Notes: generated by a model not told the origin, from the sequence alone. DNA of 64,000 nt from Gordonia neofelifaecis NRRL B-59395 (GCF_000192435.1 NZ_AEUD01000001.1:124001-188000), one strand, 5' to 3'. Numbered from the stretch's first letter, positions 44,171 through 53,630 are shown. A program made the numbers and translations.

Positions 44171-45171
44171 GGGACCTGCACCCCGACCAGGGCGCAGGCC
44201 GCCCGGATCATCTCGGCGGTGGTTTCCGGATCGGTCATCAGCAGGGGCGCGGAGTCGATCGCGATGCCGTCGACGGCGGCGTGGTCGCCTTCGGCGATGA
44301 GCCAGCCGTCGAGGATGCCGTTGCCGCTGCGCGCACCGAAGTGCTCGGCGATGCCCTGCGCGGAGGTCTCGACGCCGATCACCGACAGGCATTCGTCGGC
44401 CATGCCCCGCAGCGGTTTGTCATCGATCACCGGGCTGATGCCGACGATCGGCGCCGACGTGGTCCGCAGTGCGCCGCGGATGCCCGCGACCGAGGTGATC
44501 GCACCGATGCTGACCACCGGGTTGCTGGGCGCCAGCAGGACGACGTCGGCGTCGGCGATCGCTTCGAGCACGCCGGGACCCGGCTTGACCTCGTCGAGCC
44601 CGACCTGAGCGAAACCATGTGTCGGGACCTGGGCCCGGTAGCGCACCCACCACTCCTGGAAGTGGATCGCGACGCGCTCACCGTCCTCGCCGCCGGGCTT
44701 GTCGATGACGACGTGGGTCTCGTGACGCTGATCGCTGGCCGGAAGGAGCCGGACGCCCGGTTGCCATCGCTTGCTCAGCGCCGCGGTCACGTCCGACAGC
44801 GGGAAGCCGGCCTCGAGCATCTGCGTGCGGATCAGGTGGGTCGCCAGGTCGCGATCACCCAGTCCGAACCAGTCTGGGTCGGCGCCGTAGGCTGCGAGCT
44901 CCTCCTTGGCGTTCCACGTCTCGTTCTTGTGGCCCCAGCCCCGCTCGGGGTCGATGCCGCCGCCGAGAGTGTACATGCAGGTGTCCAGGTCCGGACAGAT
45001 CCGGACGCCGTGCATCCACGCGTCGTCCCCCACGTTGACCACGGCCGTCACCGTATTCGGCGACTCCGGGTCGTCGGGGAGCGCGGGGAACGCCGTGCGC
45101 CCGAACAGTTCGCGTGCGCCCTGGAGAAAACGGGCGCCGCCGACGCCGCCTACGAGTACCGTCACCTTCAC
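44167..45171 (-). CDS. fbiA: 2-phospho-L-lactate/phosphoenolpyruvate transferase FbiA
   Basis: 334 residues from GTG 45171, which begins with [18 protein letters not shown] exactly as the family does. It joins a phospholactate- or phosphoenolpyruvate-derived moiety to FO to give (dehydro-)F420-0. Conserved parts: [70 protein letters not shown] and [16 protein letters not shown]. It heads the fbiA-fbiB-Nudix operon and is divergent from whiB2, as in Rv3260c-Rv3262. The 281-base intergenic region holds both promoters; no other gene is visible in it. Confidence 0.93.
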   Translation of the reverse strand: MKVTVLVGGVGGARFLQGARELFGRTAFPALPDDPESPNTVTAVVNVGDDAWMHGVRICPDLDTCMYTLGGGIDPERGWGHKNETWNAKEELAAYGADPDWFGLGDRDLATHLIRTQMLEAGFPLSDVTAALSKRWQPGVRLLPASDQRHETHVVIDKPGGEDGERVAIHFQEWWVRYRAQVPTHGFAQVGLDEVKPGPGVLEAIADADVVLLAPSNPVVSIGAITSVAGIRGALRTTSAPIVGISPVIDDKPLRGMADECLSVIGVETSAQGIAEHFGARSGNGILDGWLIAEGDHAAVDGIAIDSAPLLMTDPETTAEMIRAACALVGVQVP

Positions 45172-45452
45172 AGAGACCCACTCTAATGACCGGGTGCGCA
45201 GCACTGCGCGCGGCGGCTGCGAGGCGTGCATGCGACACGCCGAAGGACTATGTCATTCACGAGGTAGACGCGGTTTTCCCGGCGCTCGATGATAAGAATG
45301 AATCTTCGCCTTCCGCTTGACCGCGGTAGTGCCCAGCGTGTCTAATCACATCAGTGTCATTTGAATTGTCGGGGGTCGTTCAAGGACACGTCAGCCAGAT
45401 CACCGGTCTGGCTGAGGGGTGAAATTCAAGTCTGCGAGCTGGGAGGTGCCGG

Positions 45453-45776
45453 ATGACTTTGGACGCGGGCGATGGTGCTGACCTGATCAGCCCTTCCCAC
45501 ATGAACCGCCATCTGTCGGTGGTCCCGAACGATTTCGAGGAATTGTTCGACGCCGTCGAAGAACAGTGGCAAGACCGTGCGCTCTGCGCACAGACCGATC
45601 CGGAAGCGTTCTTTCCCGAGAAGGGCGGTTCCACGCGTGAGGCCAAGCGGATCTGCCAGGGCTGCGAAGTCAAGGCGGAGTGCTTGGAGTACGCACTGCA
45701 CAACGATGAGCGCTTCGGTATCTGGGGCGGCCTCTCCGAGCGTGAGCGGCGCCGCCTGAAGCGCGGAATCATCTGA
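45453..45776 (+). CDS. whiB2: WhiB-family Fe-S regulator WhiB2
   Basis: 107 residues from ATG 45453 with GGGAGG upstream. It has the WhiB pattern of four Cys (DRALC, ICQGC, AECLEYAL) that bind a 4Fe-4S cluster, then the G[IV]WGG turn and a basic helix (GIWGGLSERERRRLKRGII). WhiB2/WhmD is needed for septation and division in mycobacteria. The position between fbiA and the Rv3259 homologue matches M. tuberculosis Rv3260c. Confidence 0.93.
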   Translation: MTLDAGDGADLISPSHMNRHLSVVPNDFEELFDAVEEQWQDRALCAQTDPEAFFPEKGGSTREAKRICQGCEVKAECLEYALHNDERFGIWGGLSERERRRLKRGII

Positions 45777-45791
45777 CACGAAGACGTCTTT

Positions 45792-45842
45792 CCGACCCCT
45801 CGGTGCACCGGAGCCTCCCGCCGGTGAGCGCCGAGGGGTCGG
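45792..45842. terminator. Nested hairpin terminator after whiB2
   Basis: Outer arms CCGACCCCTCGG (45792-45803) and its complement (45831-45842) enclose a second stem CACCGG/CCGGTG (45806-45811 with 45821-45826). Located between convergent whiB2 (stop 45776) and the minus-strand gene ending 45857. Confidence 0.75.
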
Positions 45843-45856
45843 GGCGTTTCCGGGGG

Positions 45857-46366
45857 TCAGTCGTCCTCCGGACCCTGTTCGACGGTCTCCTCGTCGACGC
45901 CCAGGTAGGTGGCGACCTGCTCGATCAGCACCTCGCGCAGGATCTCCGGCAGTTCCTCGTCGTCGTGGGCGCGGAGTTCCAGCGGACGGCGGAAGAGGAT
46001 GATCTGCGCGCGCGTCGGACGGCCGGCCACATCGACGCCCGCCGGGATCAGCCGTGCGAGCGGGACCTGGCCGTCGGCCGTCACCTCGTCCGGCCATTGA
46101 ACCGGCTCGTCCCCGCGGGGAAGCATGCGCGGAATGTCGTCGACGGCGACGTCGAGCCCGGTCAGATGGTCGTGCCAGCGGCTGTCGATTTCGGCGAACG
46201 CCTCGACCGCCGCTGCATCGAATCGATCGGCACGGGTGCGATGCGCGGGCATCGACATCGGCATCAGGCGGCCCCGCAGGCCGCGGCCCCGTCGATCCCG
46301 GAGACGGCGCGGCGTCGGGCCGAGGAGTTCGCGTCCGGACTGCAGCGGAACGAGTCGATGGACCAT
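45857..46366 (-). CDS. Zincin-like metallopeptidase-family protein lacking HExxH (Rv3259-like)
   Basis: 169 residues from ATG 46366 (GTG 46372 possible). Conserved segments: RADRFDAAAVEAFAEIDSRW, VAVDDIPRMLPRG, LARLIPAGVDVAGRPTRAQI, ILFRRPLELRA and a C-terminal EILREVLIEQVATYLGVDEE. In the broader metallopeptidase family that helix carries HExxH; here it reads VLIEQVATYLG, without metal-binding His, so catalysis is unlikely. The M. tuberculosis homologue Rv3259 is like this too, from memory. Divergent from the DUF3499 gene. Confidence 0.65.
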   Translation of the reverse strand: MVHRLVPLQSGRELLGPTPRRLRDRRGRGLRGRLMPMSMPAHRTRADRFDAAAVEAFAEIDSRWHDHLTGLDVAVDDIPRMLPRGDEPVQWPDEVTADGQVPLARLIPAGVDVAGRPTRAQIILFRRPLELRAHDDEELPEILREVLIEQVATYLGVDEETVEQGPEDD

Positions 46367-46489
46367 GCCCACAGTTTAATGGCCGGTCGACGTGCGGCCG
46401 TGCGCCGCCGCACCGACCGGCCCTTCGGGTCCGCGGCCGGTGAGCGTGTCGATTGTCCGCGGCGGACGCGGAGGCGATAGGCTGAGCGC

Positions 46490-46912
46490 GTGAGTGTCCC
46501 TCGTCAGTGCTGCAGGCCCGGCTGTTCGCGAATCGCCGTGGCGACTCTGACGTTCGTCTACGCCGAGTCGACCGCGGTGATCGGCCCGCTGTCGGCGTCA
46601 GACGAACCGCATTCGTGGGACCTGTGCTCCCAGCACGCCGACCGGATCACGGTCCCGGTCGGCTGGGAGATGATGCGCAGCGAGAGCGGCTTCGCACAGC
46701 CCGCGGAGGACCAGGAGCTGACCGCACTCGCCGAAGCGGTCCGCGAGGCGACCGTCAGTTCGCCGCGCGTCGGCTTCCTGGCGCACGCGGAGTTCGACGA
46801 CGGACCACGTGGCCGCCATCGTGCGCAGCCCCGCGCCGCAGGCACGCCGGCTGTGACCCCTCGACCCGGACGCCGCGGACACCTCCGGGTGCTGCCGGAT
46901 CCGGTCGACTGA
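46490..46912 (+). CDS. DUF3499 protein (Rv3258c-like)
   Basis: 140 residues from GTG 46490. The N-terminus MSVPRQCCRPGCSRIAVATL and LCSQHADRITVPVGWEM contain Cys and His spaced like a small zinc site (CCxxxC...C-x2-H). The C-terminal third is Pro/Arg-rich and probably disordered. Matches the DUF3499 family found next to whiB2 and manA in actinobacteria. Function unknown. Confidence 0.8.
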   Translation: MSVPRQCCRPGCSRIAVATLTFVYAESTAVIGPLSASDEPHSWDLCSQHADRITVPVGWEMMRSESGFAQPAEDQELTALAEAVREATVSSPRVGFLAHAEFDDGPRGRHRAQPRAAGTPAVTPRPGRRGHLRVLPDPVD

Positions 46913-46977
46913 TCTCTCGCGCGACGCCGATTCCGCTCGCGACCCTTTCTCGCTGAGCGACTACTAGGCTGTGATTC

Positions 46978-48105
46978 ATGTCTGCGTTGACTACTGACCT
47001 CGACGATGTCGACGGTCTGCTCGCCGCCGACCGCGACGGTCTGCTGCAGTCCGCCGCGATGACCGGCGCACAGGTGCGCGCGGTGTCGCAGGCGCAGTCC
47101 GAGGGAGCGCTCGAACGGCTCGCCGATCTGCGGCCGCGGGCGGTGGTGGTCGTCACTGGAGCCTCCGCCACGGCGCGCCGCGCGGCCGACCTGGTGGCGG
47201 CGGTCGTCGCCCCGCGCATCGACGTCCCGATCATCACCGCACCGGCTCTGCCCGGCTGGATCGGCCCGCTCGACGTGGTCGCGGTCGCAGGCGACGACGC
47301 GGGCGACCCCGCGCTCGCGGATGCGGCGATGCGCACCTTGCGTCGGCGCGCCGAACTCGTCGCGGTCGCGCCGGTGGAGGGGCCGTTGCGCGACGCGATC
47401 GGATCGCAGCCGATGGTCGACCTGTCACCGAGATTGCGGGTGGACGACCGCTTCGGGTTCAGTCGATTCGTGGCGGCCCTGCTCGCCGTCTGCACTGCGC
47501 TGACCGCAGTCCGGCTGACGCCCGCCGCACCCGATCTCGCGGAACTGGCCGACCGGCTCGACGGTGAGGCCGCCGCTGACCACCCGGGCCAGGAGAGCTT
47601 CCACAACCAGGCCAAACTGCTCGCGCTCCGCCTCGCCGACCGACCGGTGGCCTGGGCGGGAGACACACCGGGTGCGGCGGTGATCGCCGCCCACGCCTCG
47701 GCGATCGCGTTCGCCGTCGCCGGAACCGTCTCGACGGCGACGGCAGAGCCCGTGCTGGCGCTACGACTGCGCGAAGGGGCGGCAGGCGCCGCACCCGTCG
47801 ACGACATCTTCTACGATCCGGAGATCGACCCACCGCGTGCGGCGTCGACCCGCGGGATACTGTTCACGACTGCGGCCCGCCGCTGGTATGCCGAGCGGAG
47901 GTCAGCGGCCCTCGGCGACATCGACATCGTCGCCGAGCAGCCTGCCGACGGAGCCGACGGCAGCGGTGAACCGGCACCGGCGGCCGCGATGAGCGCGGGG
48001 GATCCGTTCACGGAGACGCCCGCCGACCTGGGGGAGTACCTGGTGCTGGCACTGCGAGCGGAGCTCGCCGCGGTGTTCGTTCGATTGATGGGAGAAGCGG
48101 CCTGA
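46978..48105 (+). CDS. SIS/phosphoglucose-isomerase-like protein (Rv3256c-like)
   Basis: 375 residues from ATG 46978. It has a sugar-isomerase-like fold in the N-terminal half (RPRAVVVVTGASATARRAAD, IITAPALPGWIGPLDVVAVA) and resembles the M. tuberculosis Rv3256c product and TobH-type proteins. No clear catalytic set of a phosphoglucose isomerase is seen. The gene ends in the start of manA (TGATG overlap), so a role in mannose-phosphate metabolism is inferred from operon context. Confidence 0.7.
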   Translation: MSALTTDLDDVDGLLAADRDGLLQSAAMTGAQVRAVSQAQSEGALERLADLRPRAVVVVTGASATARRAADLVAAVVAPRIDVPIITAPALPGWIGPLDVVAVAGDDAGDPALADAAMRTLRRRAELVAVAPVEGPLRDAIGSQPMVDLSPRLRVDDRFGFSRFVAALLAVCTALTAVRLTPAAPDLAELADRLDGEAAADHPGQESFHNQAKLLALRLADRPVAWAGDTPGAAVIAAHASAIAFAVAGTVSTATAEPVLALRLREGAAGAAPVDDIFYDPEIDPPRAASTRGILFTTAARRWYAERRSAALGDIDIVAEQPADGADGSGEPAPAAAMSAGDPFTETPADLGEYLVLALRAELAAVFVRLMGEAA

Positions 48106-49352
48106 TGAAGCTGCTGGCTGGAGTGGTGCGGCCGTACGCGTGGGGATCGCGGACCGCACTGGCCGAGTTGCGCGGCACACCGAGTCCTTCGACGCACCCC
48201 GAGGCCGAACTGTGGTTCGGCGCGCATCCGGCGTCGCCCGCGAAGATCCTGGGCGAGATCGGCGGGCCGGAGGATCTGCTCGCCGCGATCGAGGCCGACC
48301 CGGAGCATGAGCTCGGCGCCTCGATCACCGATGAGTTCGGGCCGCGTCTGCCGTACCTGCTGAAGATCCTCGCCGCGCAGGAACCGCTGTCGTTGCAGGC
48401 GCATCCGAGTCTGGACCAGGCGATCGCCGGTTTCGAGCGAGAGAACGCGGCCGGACTGGCCATGGACGCGCCCGATCGCAACTACCGCGATCCGTCGCAC
48501 AAGCCTGAGCTCGTGGTGGCGCTGACCGAGTTCGACGCGCTCGCCGGTTTCCGCGATCCGCATCAGACGGTCGAGCTGATGGAACTGCTCGCGGTGCCCG
48601 GACTCGCCCCGTACCTCGGCATGCTCGTGGAACAGCCCGACGAGACCGGTCTGCGCGCGGTCTTCACCACGTGGCTCACCCTGCCCGACTCGGTGATCGG
48701 AGCGCTCGTTCCCGATGTGCTCGCGGGCGCGATCCGCGTGCTGGGCAGCGCCGACCAGCGGTTCCGACTGGAGCTGCGATCCCTGCTGGAACTCGGGGAG
48801 GCCTACCCGGGTGATCCGGGGGTGCTCGCGTCGATGCTCCTGAACCGCATTCGACTGCAGCCGGGCGAGGGCATCTACCTGTCGGCGGGCAATCTGCACG
48901 CCTACCTGCACGGGACGGCCGTGGAGCTGATGGCCAACTCCGACAACGTGCTGCGCGGCGGGCTGACACCGAAGCACATCGACGTCCCGGAGCTGCTTCG
49001 CGTTCTGGACTTCCGTCCGGTGACCGTCGAAGCGCTGAAGCCGGACGTGCGCAGCCTCGGCGCCGAGCGGATCTACCTGACTCCGGCACCCGAGTTCCGC
49101 CTGTCTCGTATCGAACTGGACGGAACCGGCGTGCACGCGGCGCAGTCGATCAGTCTCGATGTCACCGGACCGCAGATCCTCGCGGTGATCTCCGGCCGCG
49201 TCGCCGTGGAGGGCACGGGCGGCGGGGAGCATCTCAAGGCCGGTCCGGGTGACGCGGTCTGGCTGTCCGCCGCCGATCCTGACGTCGTGGTGCGGGCGGT
49301 ATCGTCGAATGCCGTCGTGTTCCGGGCAATCGTCCCGGAACTCGGTCGCTGA
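48105..49352 (+). CDS. manA: Mannose-6-phosphate isomerase, class I
   Basis: 415 residues. It interconverts fructose-6-phosphate and mannose-6-phosphate, feeding GDP-mannose and thus lipomannan and glycolipid synthesis. Zinc ligands: LSLQAHPSLDQA (Gln, His), SHKPELVVALTEFDALAGF (Glu) and YLSAGNLHAYLHG (His). Double beta-helix cupin ending DAVWLSAADPDVVV. Order Rv3258c-Rv3256c-manA is like M. tuberculosis except that the phosphomannomutase gene (manB/Rv3257c) is absent. Confidence 0.92.
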   Translation: MKLLAGVVRPYAWGSRTALAELRGTPSPSTHPEAELWFGAHPASPAKILGEIGGPEDLLAAIEADPEHELGASITDEFGPRLPYLLKILAAQEPLSLQAHPSLDQAIAGFERENAAGLAMDAPDRNYRDPSHKPELVVALTEFDALAGFRDPHQTVELMELLAVPGLAPYLGMLVEQPDETGLRAVFTTWLTLPDSVIGALVPDVLAGAIRVLGSADQRFRLELRSLLELGEAYPGDPGVLASMLLNRIRLQPGEGIYLSAGNLHAYLHGTAVELMANSDNVLRGGLTPKHIDVPELLRVLDFRPVTVEALKPDVRSLGAERIYLTPAPEFRLSRIELDGTGVHAAQSISLDVTGPQILAVISGRVAVEGTGGGEHLKAGPGDAVWLSAADPDVVVRAVSSNAVVFRAIVPELGR

Positions 49353-49359
49353 CCGGCCG

Positions 49360-50769
49360 TCATTCGATCTCGGTCAGGCTCCGCTCGGCCGCCGTCGAGA
49401 CCAGCCGCACCGGTATCTCGCGGTGACGTCCGAGCGCGCGGACGGCGCCCGTCTGCGGATGCTGCACCAGCGCCGGGATCCCGGCCGGCGGAGCCCCGTC
49501 CGCGCGGACCCGCACCAGCGTCGTTCCCGAGGGTGCCACGACGGCGCCCTCCGCGGTGTCGTCGATCAGGACGCGCGACGGTCGTCGATCGGTTCCGCCG
49601 ATCGTGAGCAGCCCGTCGCCGACCGCCCCGGCGAGTCGGCGCCATCGCTCGGGCACCTCCGAGATCACCGACGTCGTGAGGCCGATCGCCGTCAGCCGTA
49701 GTGCCACCTGCCGGGCCAGTGCGTCGTCGCCGACGAGGTCCGTGCGCGGCACCCCGGGACCGGCCATCCGGAGGGCGACCGCCGACCCCGACGGGTCCGC
49801 GCCGACGATCTGGCCGTCGCCCGCCAGCGGGACCGACACCGAACCGCAGAGCCTCCGGGTCGCGGTGGGCGAGGCACCGACCGGCAGCTCGTCGCCGAGG
49901 CGCCGGACTGAGCGGCGCGGCGGTGTGGGGGTCGTCGGCAGACCGGCGAGGGCCGTCGCGCGGTCGTCGACGCGCGTGAGCCGCAGTGCATCCGACTCGG
50001 CGGTCGTCCGCGGGCGACCGCCGTTGTCGCGCAGCAGCACCGCCAGCCGTGGGCCCGCCGGGGTGGCGACGAGCCGCAGAGTCAGCACCGTCGAGACCGA
50101 TCCGTCCGCGCCCGGAGAAGCGAGGAGCGTCGCGAGCGACTCGGGGGCGCTGCCCGTCCAGCGGTAGGCGGTGAGCGGAAATCCGTCCGCGTGCGGACCG
50201 TCGGGCCCGGCGACGATGCGATCGACGGGTGCGCCCTCAGTCAGTCCCTCGGTCAATCCGGTGATCTCCGCCGCAGCGAGCGCGCGTGCGCCGACTCCCG
50301 CGTCGGCGAGACGGGCCCGGACCAGGCGGATACACCAGACCGCGGTCCGCAGGGCTCCGGTGCTCCCTCCGCCGCGTGCCCGGACGGCGGCCGGGTGGTC
50401 GGCCGGACGAATCCGGAGAACGAGGTGGACGGTGCGGTGCGCGGGGATCCGCAGCCCGCCGAGCAGCGTCCGGTACGCACGGGCCGCGGGATCGTCAGCG
50501 CGACAACCTGCGGTGTGACTGACGATCTCCGCAGACCACGGCGCGACGTCCGCGGCGGTCATCGAGGCCAGCACGGCCGCGAGGAGCGGGGGCTCGAGAG
50601 CGGGGGAGCCGACGACCAGCGGTGCGGGTGCGGGCGGCGCGATCGCCAGCACGCCGATCATGCCGTCGCCTGCTCGTCGGAACCCGATGAAGCCGTCATC
50701 CGTCGGCACGTCGAACGGCGCAGACGTCTCCTGTGCGGCGGCACGCCGCGACAGCGTCCTCGATGGCAA
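49360..50769 (-). CDS. eccE: Type VII secretion protein EccE-like, without N-terminal membrane helices
   Basis: 469 residues from TTG 50769, which follows GGGGGAG at good spacing. It resembles the soluble part of EccE: VRARGGGSTGALRTAVWCIR, ALAAAEITGLTEGLTEG, VLTLRLVATPAGPRLAV and a second lobe with DDALARQVALRLTAIGLT. EccE normally begins with two membrane helices that anchor it in the ESX core complex; none is seen here. It is divergent from eccB, about 100 bases apart, and no eccC, eccD, mycP or esx genes are in the window, so it may belong to a system encoded elsewhere. Confidence 0.6.
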   Translation of the reverse strand: MPSRTLSRRAAAQETSAPFDVPTDDGFIGFRRAGDGMIGVLAIAPPAPAPLVVGSPALEPPLLAAVLASMTAADVAPWSAEIVSHTAGCRADDPAARAYRTLLGGLRIPAHRTVHLVLRIRPADHPAAVRARGGGSTGALRTAVWCIRLVRARLADAGVGARALAAAEITGLTEGLTEGAPVDRIVAGPDGPHADGFPLTAYRWTGSAPESLATLLASPGADGSVSTVLTLRLVATPAGPRLAVLLRDNGGRPRTTAESDALRLTRVDDRATALAGLPTTPTPPRRSVRRLGDELPVGASPTATRRLCGSVSVPLAGDGQIVGADPSGSAVALRMAGPGVPRTDLVGDDALARQVALRLTAIGLTTSVISEVPERWRRLAGAVGDGLLTIGGTDRRPSRVLIDDTAEGAVVAPSGTTLVRVRADGAPPAGIPALVQHPQTGAVRALGRHREIPVRLVSTAAERSLTEIE

Positions 50770-50867
50770 TGTGATGCTCCCCCCGGAACAAGGACTTCGC
50801 GAAATCGCAGTGGGACGAGGCTATCCCGGGACTAACGTCCACGTGGGGGAATCGATCGGGGGGATTG

Positions 50868-52271
50868 ATGTCACGGCATACGACCACGCGTGCGCAGGTG
50901 AGCGGATACCGGTTCGGGGTGGCGCGAGCCACGCACGCACTGGTCCGGCACGACGTTCGGATGACGCATGATCCGATGCGTTCGCAGTCGAGATCGTTGC
51001 TGGCCGGCGCGGTCGTCGCGCTTCTGGTGGTCGCCGGGGCGGCGGTGTACGGACTGGTCCGTCCGCAGCCGAGTGTCGGCGACGCGCAGATCGTTGCGGC
51101 CGACGGGGGCGGTCTGTACGTACTGCTCGACGATGTGATGCATCCGGTGCCCAACCTGGCGTCCGCGCGGCTCATCCTCGGGCAGCCGCTGCCGGTGCGC
51201 CGGGCGAGCGATGCCTCGCTCGCCGGGTACCCGCGCGGCGCGGAGGTCGGGATCGTCGGGGCACCGGGCGTGCTCGCCGGGCCGGCCGACCCGGACCGGT
51301 CGACGTGGACGGTGTGCGAGGACGCACAGGGCAGCGCGGTGATCGCCGGTGCTCTCGACCCGACGCTGACCGATCCCCTCGATGCCGAGCTGGTCGAGCA
51401 CGCGGGCACGGCGTGGCTCCTGTACTCCGTGCCGGGTCCCGGTGGGACGTCGGTTCCGGTGCGGGCGCCCGTCGACCTGTCGCGACCCGAATTGATCCGA
51501 TCGCTGGGCCTGGCCGACGCGACCGCCCGCGAGGTGGGCGCCGGGTTGTTGAGTTCACTTCCCGCGCGAGCGGAACTGCGAGTGCCGGAGGTACCGGGAC
51601 GAGGCGGTCCCGGAGTACTGGGCATGCCGGTCGGCACCGTGGTCGCCACCGTGGCCGTCGACGGCACGTCCGCCTATCACCTGGTGCTCCGCGATGCGGT
51701 GCAGCCGTTGTCGGAGCCCGCGGCCGAGATGATGCGACTGGCCGATCCGGACGCTGCGGATCGGGTGCGGCGCGTTGCTCCGGGCGCGGTCGCGGCACTG
51801 CCGGAGCGCGAGGAGGTGCCGCTCGGTGATTTCCCGGCGAGACCGCCTCGGGTCGCCGACCGGCCGTCGCCCGCGCTGTGCCACCGCTGGAGCCGGGACG
51901 CCGACGGAGAGTTCGCGACCGCGGAACTGCTGGCGGCTCGCAAGCTGCCCATCCCGAGTGGCGCGCAGGCGGTGCGACTGGCCTCCGCCGACGGTCCGGG
52001 ACCGGCGCTGGACCGGGTCTTCGTCCCGCCGGGATCCGGCGCTCATATCGTCCTCACCGGCGTCGAGCCCGACTCGCCGAGAGCCGCCACGCCGTATTAC
52101 GTCAGCGACGCCGGGGTGCGGTACCGGTTGTCGGGCGGCGGCGTCGGACAGATGCTCGGGTTGCCGGACCCGATGCGCGCACCGTGGCCGATGATCGCAC
52201 TGCTGCCGGAGGGGCTGGAGCTGAGCCGCGAGGCGGCGGCCGTCATGCGGGACGCGGTCAGTAACCGCTGA
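50868..52271 (+). CDS. eccB: Type VII secretion protein EccB
   Basis: 467 residues from ATG 50868 (GGGGGGATTG upstream). N-terminal cytoplasmic part SRHTTTRAQVSGYRFGVARA, one membrane helix (SLLAGAVVALLVVAGAAVYG) and a periplasmic part with the EccB features ADGGGLYVLLDDVMHPVPNL, ASARLILGQPLPVRRASDASL, YYVSDAGVRYRL and a terminal LLPEGLELSREAAAVM. EccB is a component of the ESX membrane core complex. It pairs divergently with the EccE-like gene. Its last 14 bases overlap the convergent TetR gene. Confidence 0.88.
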   Translation: MSRHTTTRAQVSGYRFGVARATHALVRHDVRMTHDPMRSQSRSLLAGAVVALLVVAGAAVYGLVRPQPSVGDAQIVAADGGGLYVLLDDVMHPVPNLASARLILGQPLPVRRASDASLAGYPRGAEVGIVGAPGVLAGPADPDRSTWTVCEDAQGSAVIAGALDPTLTDPLDAELVEHAGTAWLLYSVPGPGGTSVPVRAPVDLSRPELIRSLGLADATAREVGAGLLSSLPARAELRVPEVPGRGGPGVLGMPVGTVVATVAVDGTSAYHLVLRDAVQPLSEPAAEMMRLADPDAADRVRRVAPGAVAALPEREEVPLGDFPARPPRVADRPSPALCHRWSRDADGEFATAELLAARKLPIPSGAQAVRLASADGPGPALDRVFVPPGSGAHIVLTGVEPDSPRAATPYYVSDAGVRYRLSGGGVGQMLGLPDPMRAPWPMIALLPEGLELSREAAAVMRDAVSNR

Positions 52272-52881
52272 CCAGGCGGCGGACCATGGACTCCCAATCG
52301 TCGGCGATCTCGCTCGGACTCATGCCGACGACGTCGAGCAGGTGCCGCACGGTGACCGCCATCAGCGGTGCCTGGACGGCGTGTGCGGTCACGTCGAGGC
52401 GGCCCGCGAAGCCCAGCTCGGCGAGCAGCATCCGCACGTGCATCGTCGACATCGCCCACACCGGATGGGACAGGTGATCGGGCTGGTCCGCGCCGGCCTC
52501 GAGCAGGATGTCGAGATGGTCGACGGTCATTTTGAGTCGGGCGCGGCCGTAGGCGATGAGCCGGTCCAGCGGTGCGGCCCCCGGTCCGAGGGGCTCGGGT
52601 CCGGACAGGAAGGCCTGCTGCAGGTCGGACTCGGAGTGGTCGAGCAGGGCCAGCATCAGGCCGGTGCGGTTGCCGAAGCGCCGGAAGACCGTTCCCTTGC
52701 CTACTCCCGCGGCCCGCGCCACCGCGTCCATCGTGACGGCCGCTGCCCCCTGGCTGTCGATCAGCGACTTCGCGGCGGCCAGCAGCAGGCGGCGATTGCG
52801 CGCCGCGTCGGCCCGCTCCGGCGAGACGGCGGGCTCGTTCGCCACATGCAGTTCAAGGGGGCCTGGGCCGTCGGGAAGCAT
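52258..52881 (-). CDS. TetR-family regulator (Rv3055-like)
   Basis: 207 residues. The helix-turn-helix is VTMDAVARAAGVGKGTVFRR, followed by a TetR ligand domain with a fairly long C-terminal helix bundle (LLEAGADQPDHLSHPVW, VTVRHLLDVVGMSPSEIADD). It is divergent from the FMN reductase gene, with an inverted repeat in between, and matches the order Rv3055-Rv3054c next to nrdH in M. tuberculosis. Ligand unknown. Confidence 0.82.
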   Translation of the reverse strand: MLPDGPGPLELHVANEPAVSPERADAARNRRLLLAAAKSLIDSQGAAAVTMDAVARAAGVGKGTVFRRFGNRTGLMLALLDHSESDLQQAFLSGPEPLGPGAAPLDRLIAYGRARLKMTVDHLDILLEAGADQPDHLSHPVWAMSTMHVRMLLAELGFAGRLDVTAHAVQAPLMAVTVRHLLDVVGMSPSEIADDWESMVRRLVSGY

Positions 52882-52996
52882 GACCTGACTCTAGAGCATG
52901 TCGGCCATGTCGTGTTTGCGGCTGCCGCGCTCGAATCGTGCTCCGACCTGCGCCTCGACGACTGTGTCGGGTGTCACCGCGGATTCGGGAATCCTC

Positions 52997-53012
52997 ACGG
53001 ACCGTGGTCCGT
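52997..53012. promoter_or_regulatory. Inverted repeat between divergent TetR and FMN reductase genes
   Basis: ACGGACCGTGGTCCGT has 7-bp perfect arms around GT, 48 bases upstream of the FMN reductase start and about 115 from the TetR start. Probably the TetR operator. Confidence 0.6.
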
Positions 53013-53059
53013 TTACCCAGAGGTATCCACGAAACACTCGTCAGGAAGAGTTATTGAAC

Positions 53060-53617
53060 ATGTCTGAAGGCAACATCAACATCGCAGTCCTCGTCGGCAG
53101 CCTCCGTGCCGGTTCGCACAATCGCGCGCTCGCAGAGCTCGCGGCGGCCAATGCTCCCGAGGGCGTGTCGTTGACCATTGTCGAGGGCCTGAACGACGTG
53201 CCGTTCTACAACGAGGACATCGACACCGCGGACGCGATCCCCGCCGCGGCCGCCGCACTGCGTGACGCCGGAGTCGCCGCGGACGCCTTCCTCTTCGTGA
53301 CCCCCGAGTACAACGGCACCATGTCGGCCGTGCTGAAGAACGCCATCGACTGGCTGTCGCGTCCGTACGGCGCCGGTGCGCTGTCCGGCAAGCCTGCCGG
53401 CGTCATCGGTGCGGCGCTCGGCCAGTACGCGGGCACCTGGTCGCGCCAGGACACCCGCAAGTCGATCGGTATCGCGGGCGCGAACGTCGTCGAGGCCGTC
53501 GAGATCGGCATCGGCACCGGTGCGCTGGGCGACGAGGGCGTGGCCACCGCCGAGACCATCGAGCAGCTCGTCGAGGTCGTGCGCGTGCTGACCGCAGAGG
53601 TCGCCGTCGCGGCCTGA
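53060..53617 (+). CDS. NAD(P)H-dependent FMN reductase (Rv3054c-like)
   Basis: 185 residues from ATG 53060 (AGGAAGAG upstream). Flavodoxin-like fold of the NADPH-dependent FMN reductase family: [20 protein letters not shown] (phosphate loop), [20 protein letters not shown] and [18 protein letters not shown]. It could reduce FMN or quinones. Directly upstream of the nrdHIE operon but separated from it by a strong terminator. Confidence 0.85.
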   Translation: MSEGNINIAVLVGSLRAGSHNRALAELAAANAPEGVSLTIVEGLNDVPFYNEDIDTADAIPAAAAALRDAGVAADAFLFVTPEYNGTMSAVLKNAIDWLSRPYGAGALSGKPAGVIGAALGQYAGTWSRQDTRKSIGIAGANVVEAVEIGIGTGALGDEGVATAETIEQLVEVVRVLTAEVAVAA

Positions 53618-53630
53618 TTCACAGGCTCTC

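Noticed and set aside
49360-52271. Complete type VII secretion locus
   Set aside because: Only EccB- and EccE-like genes are present; the ATPase, channel, protease and substrates are missing from the window.
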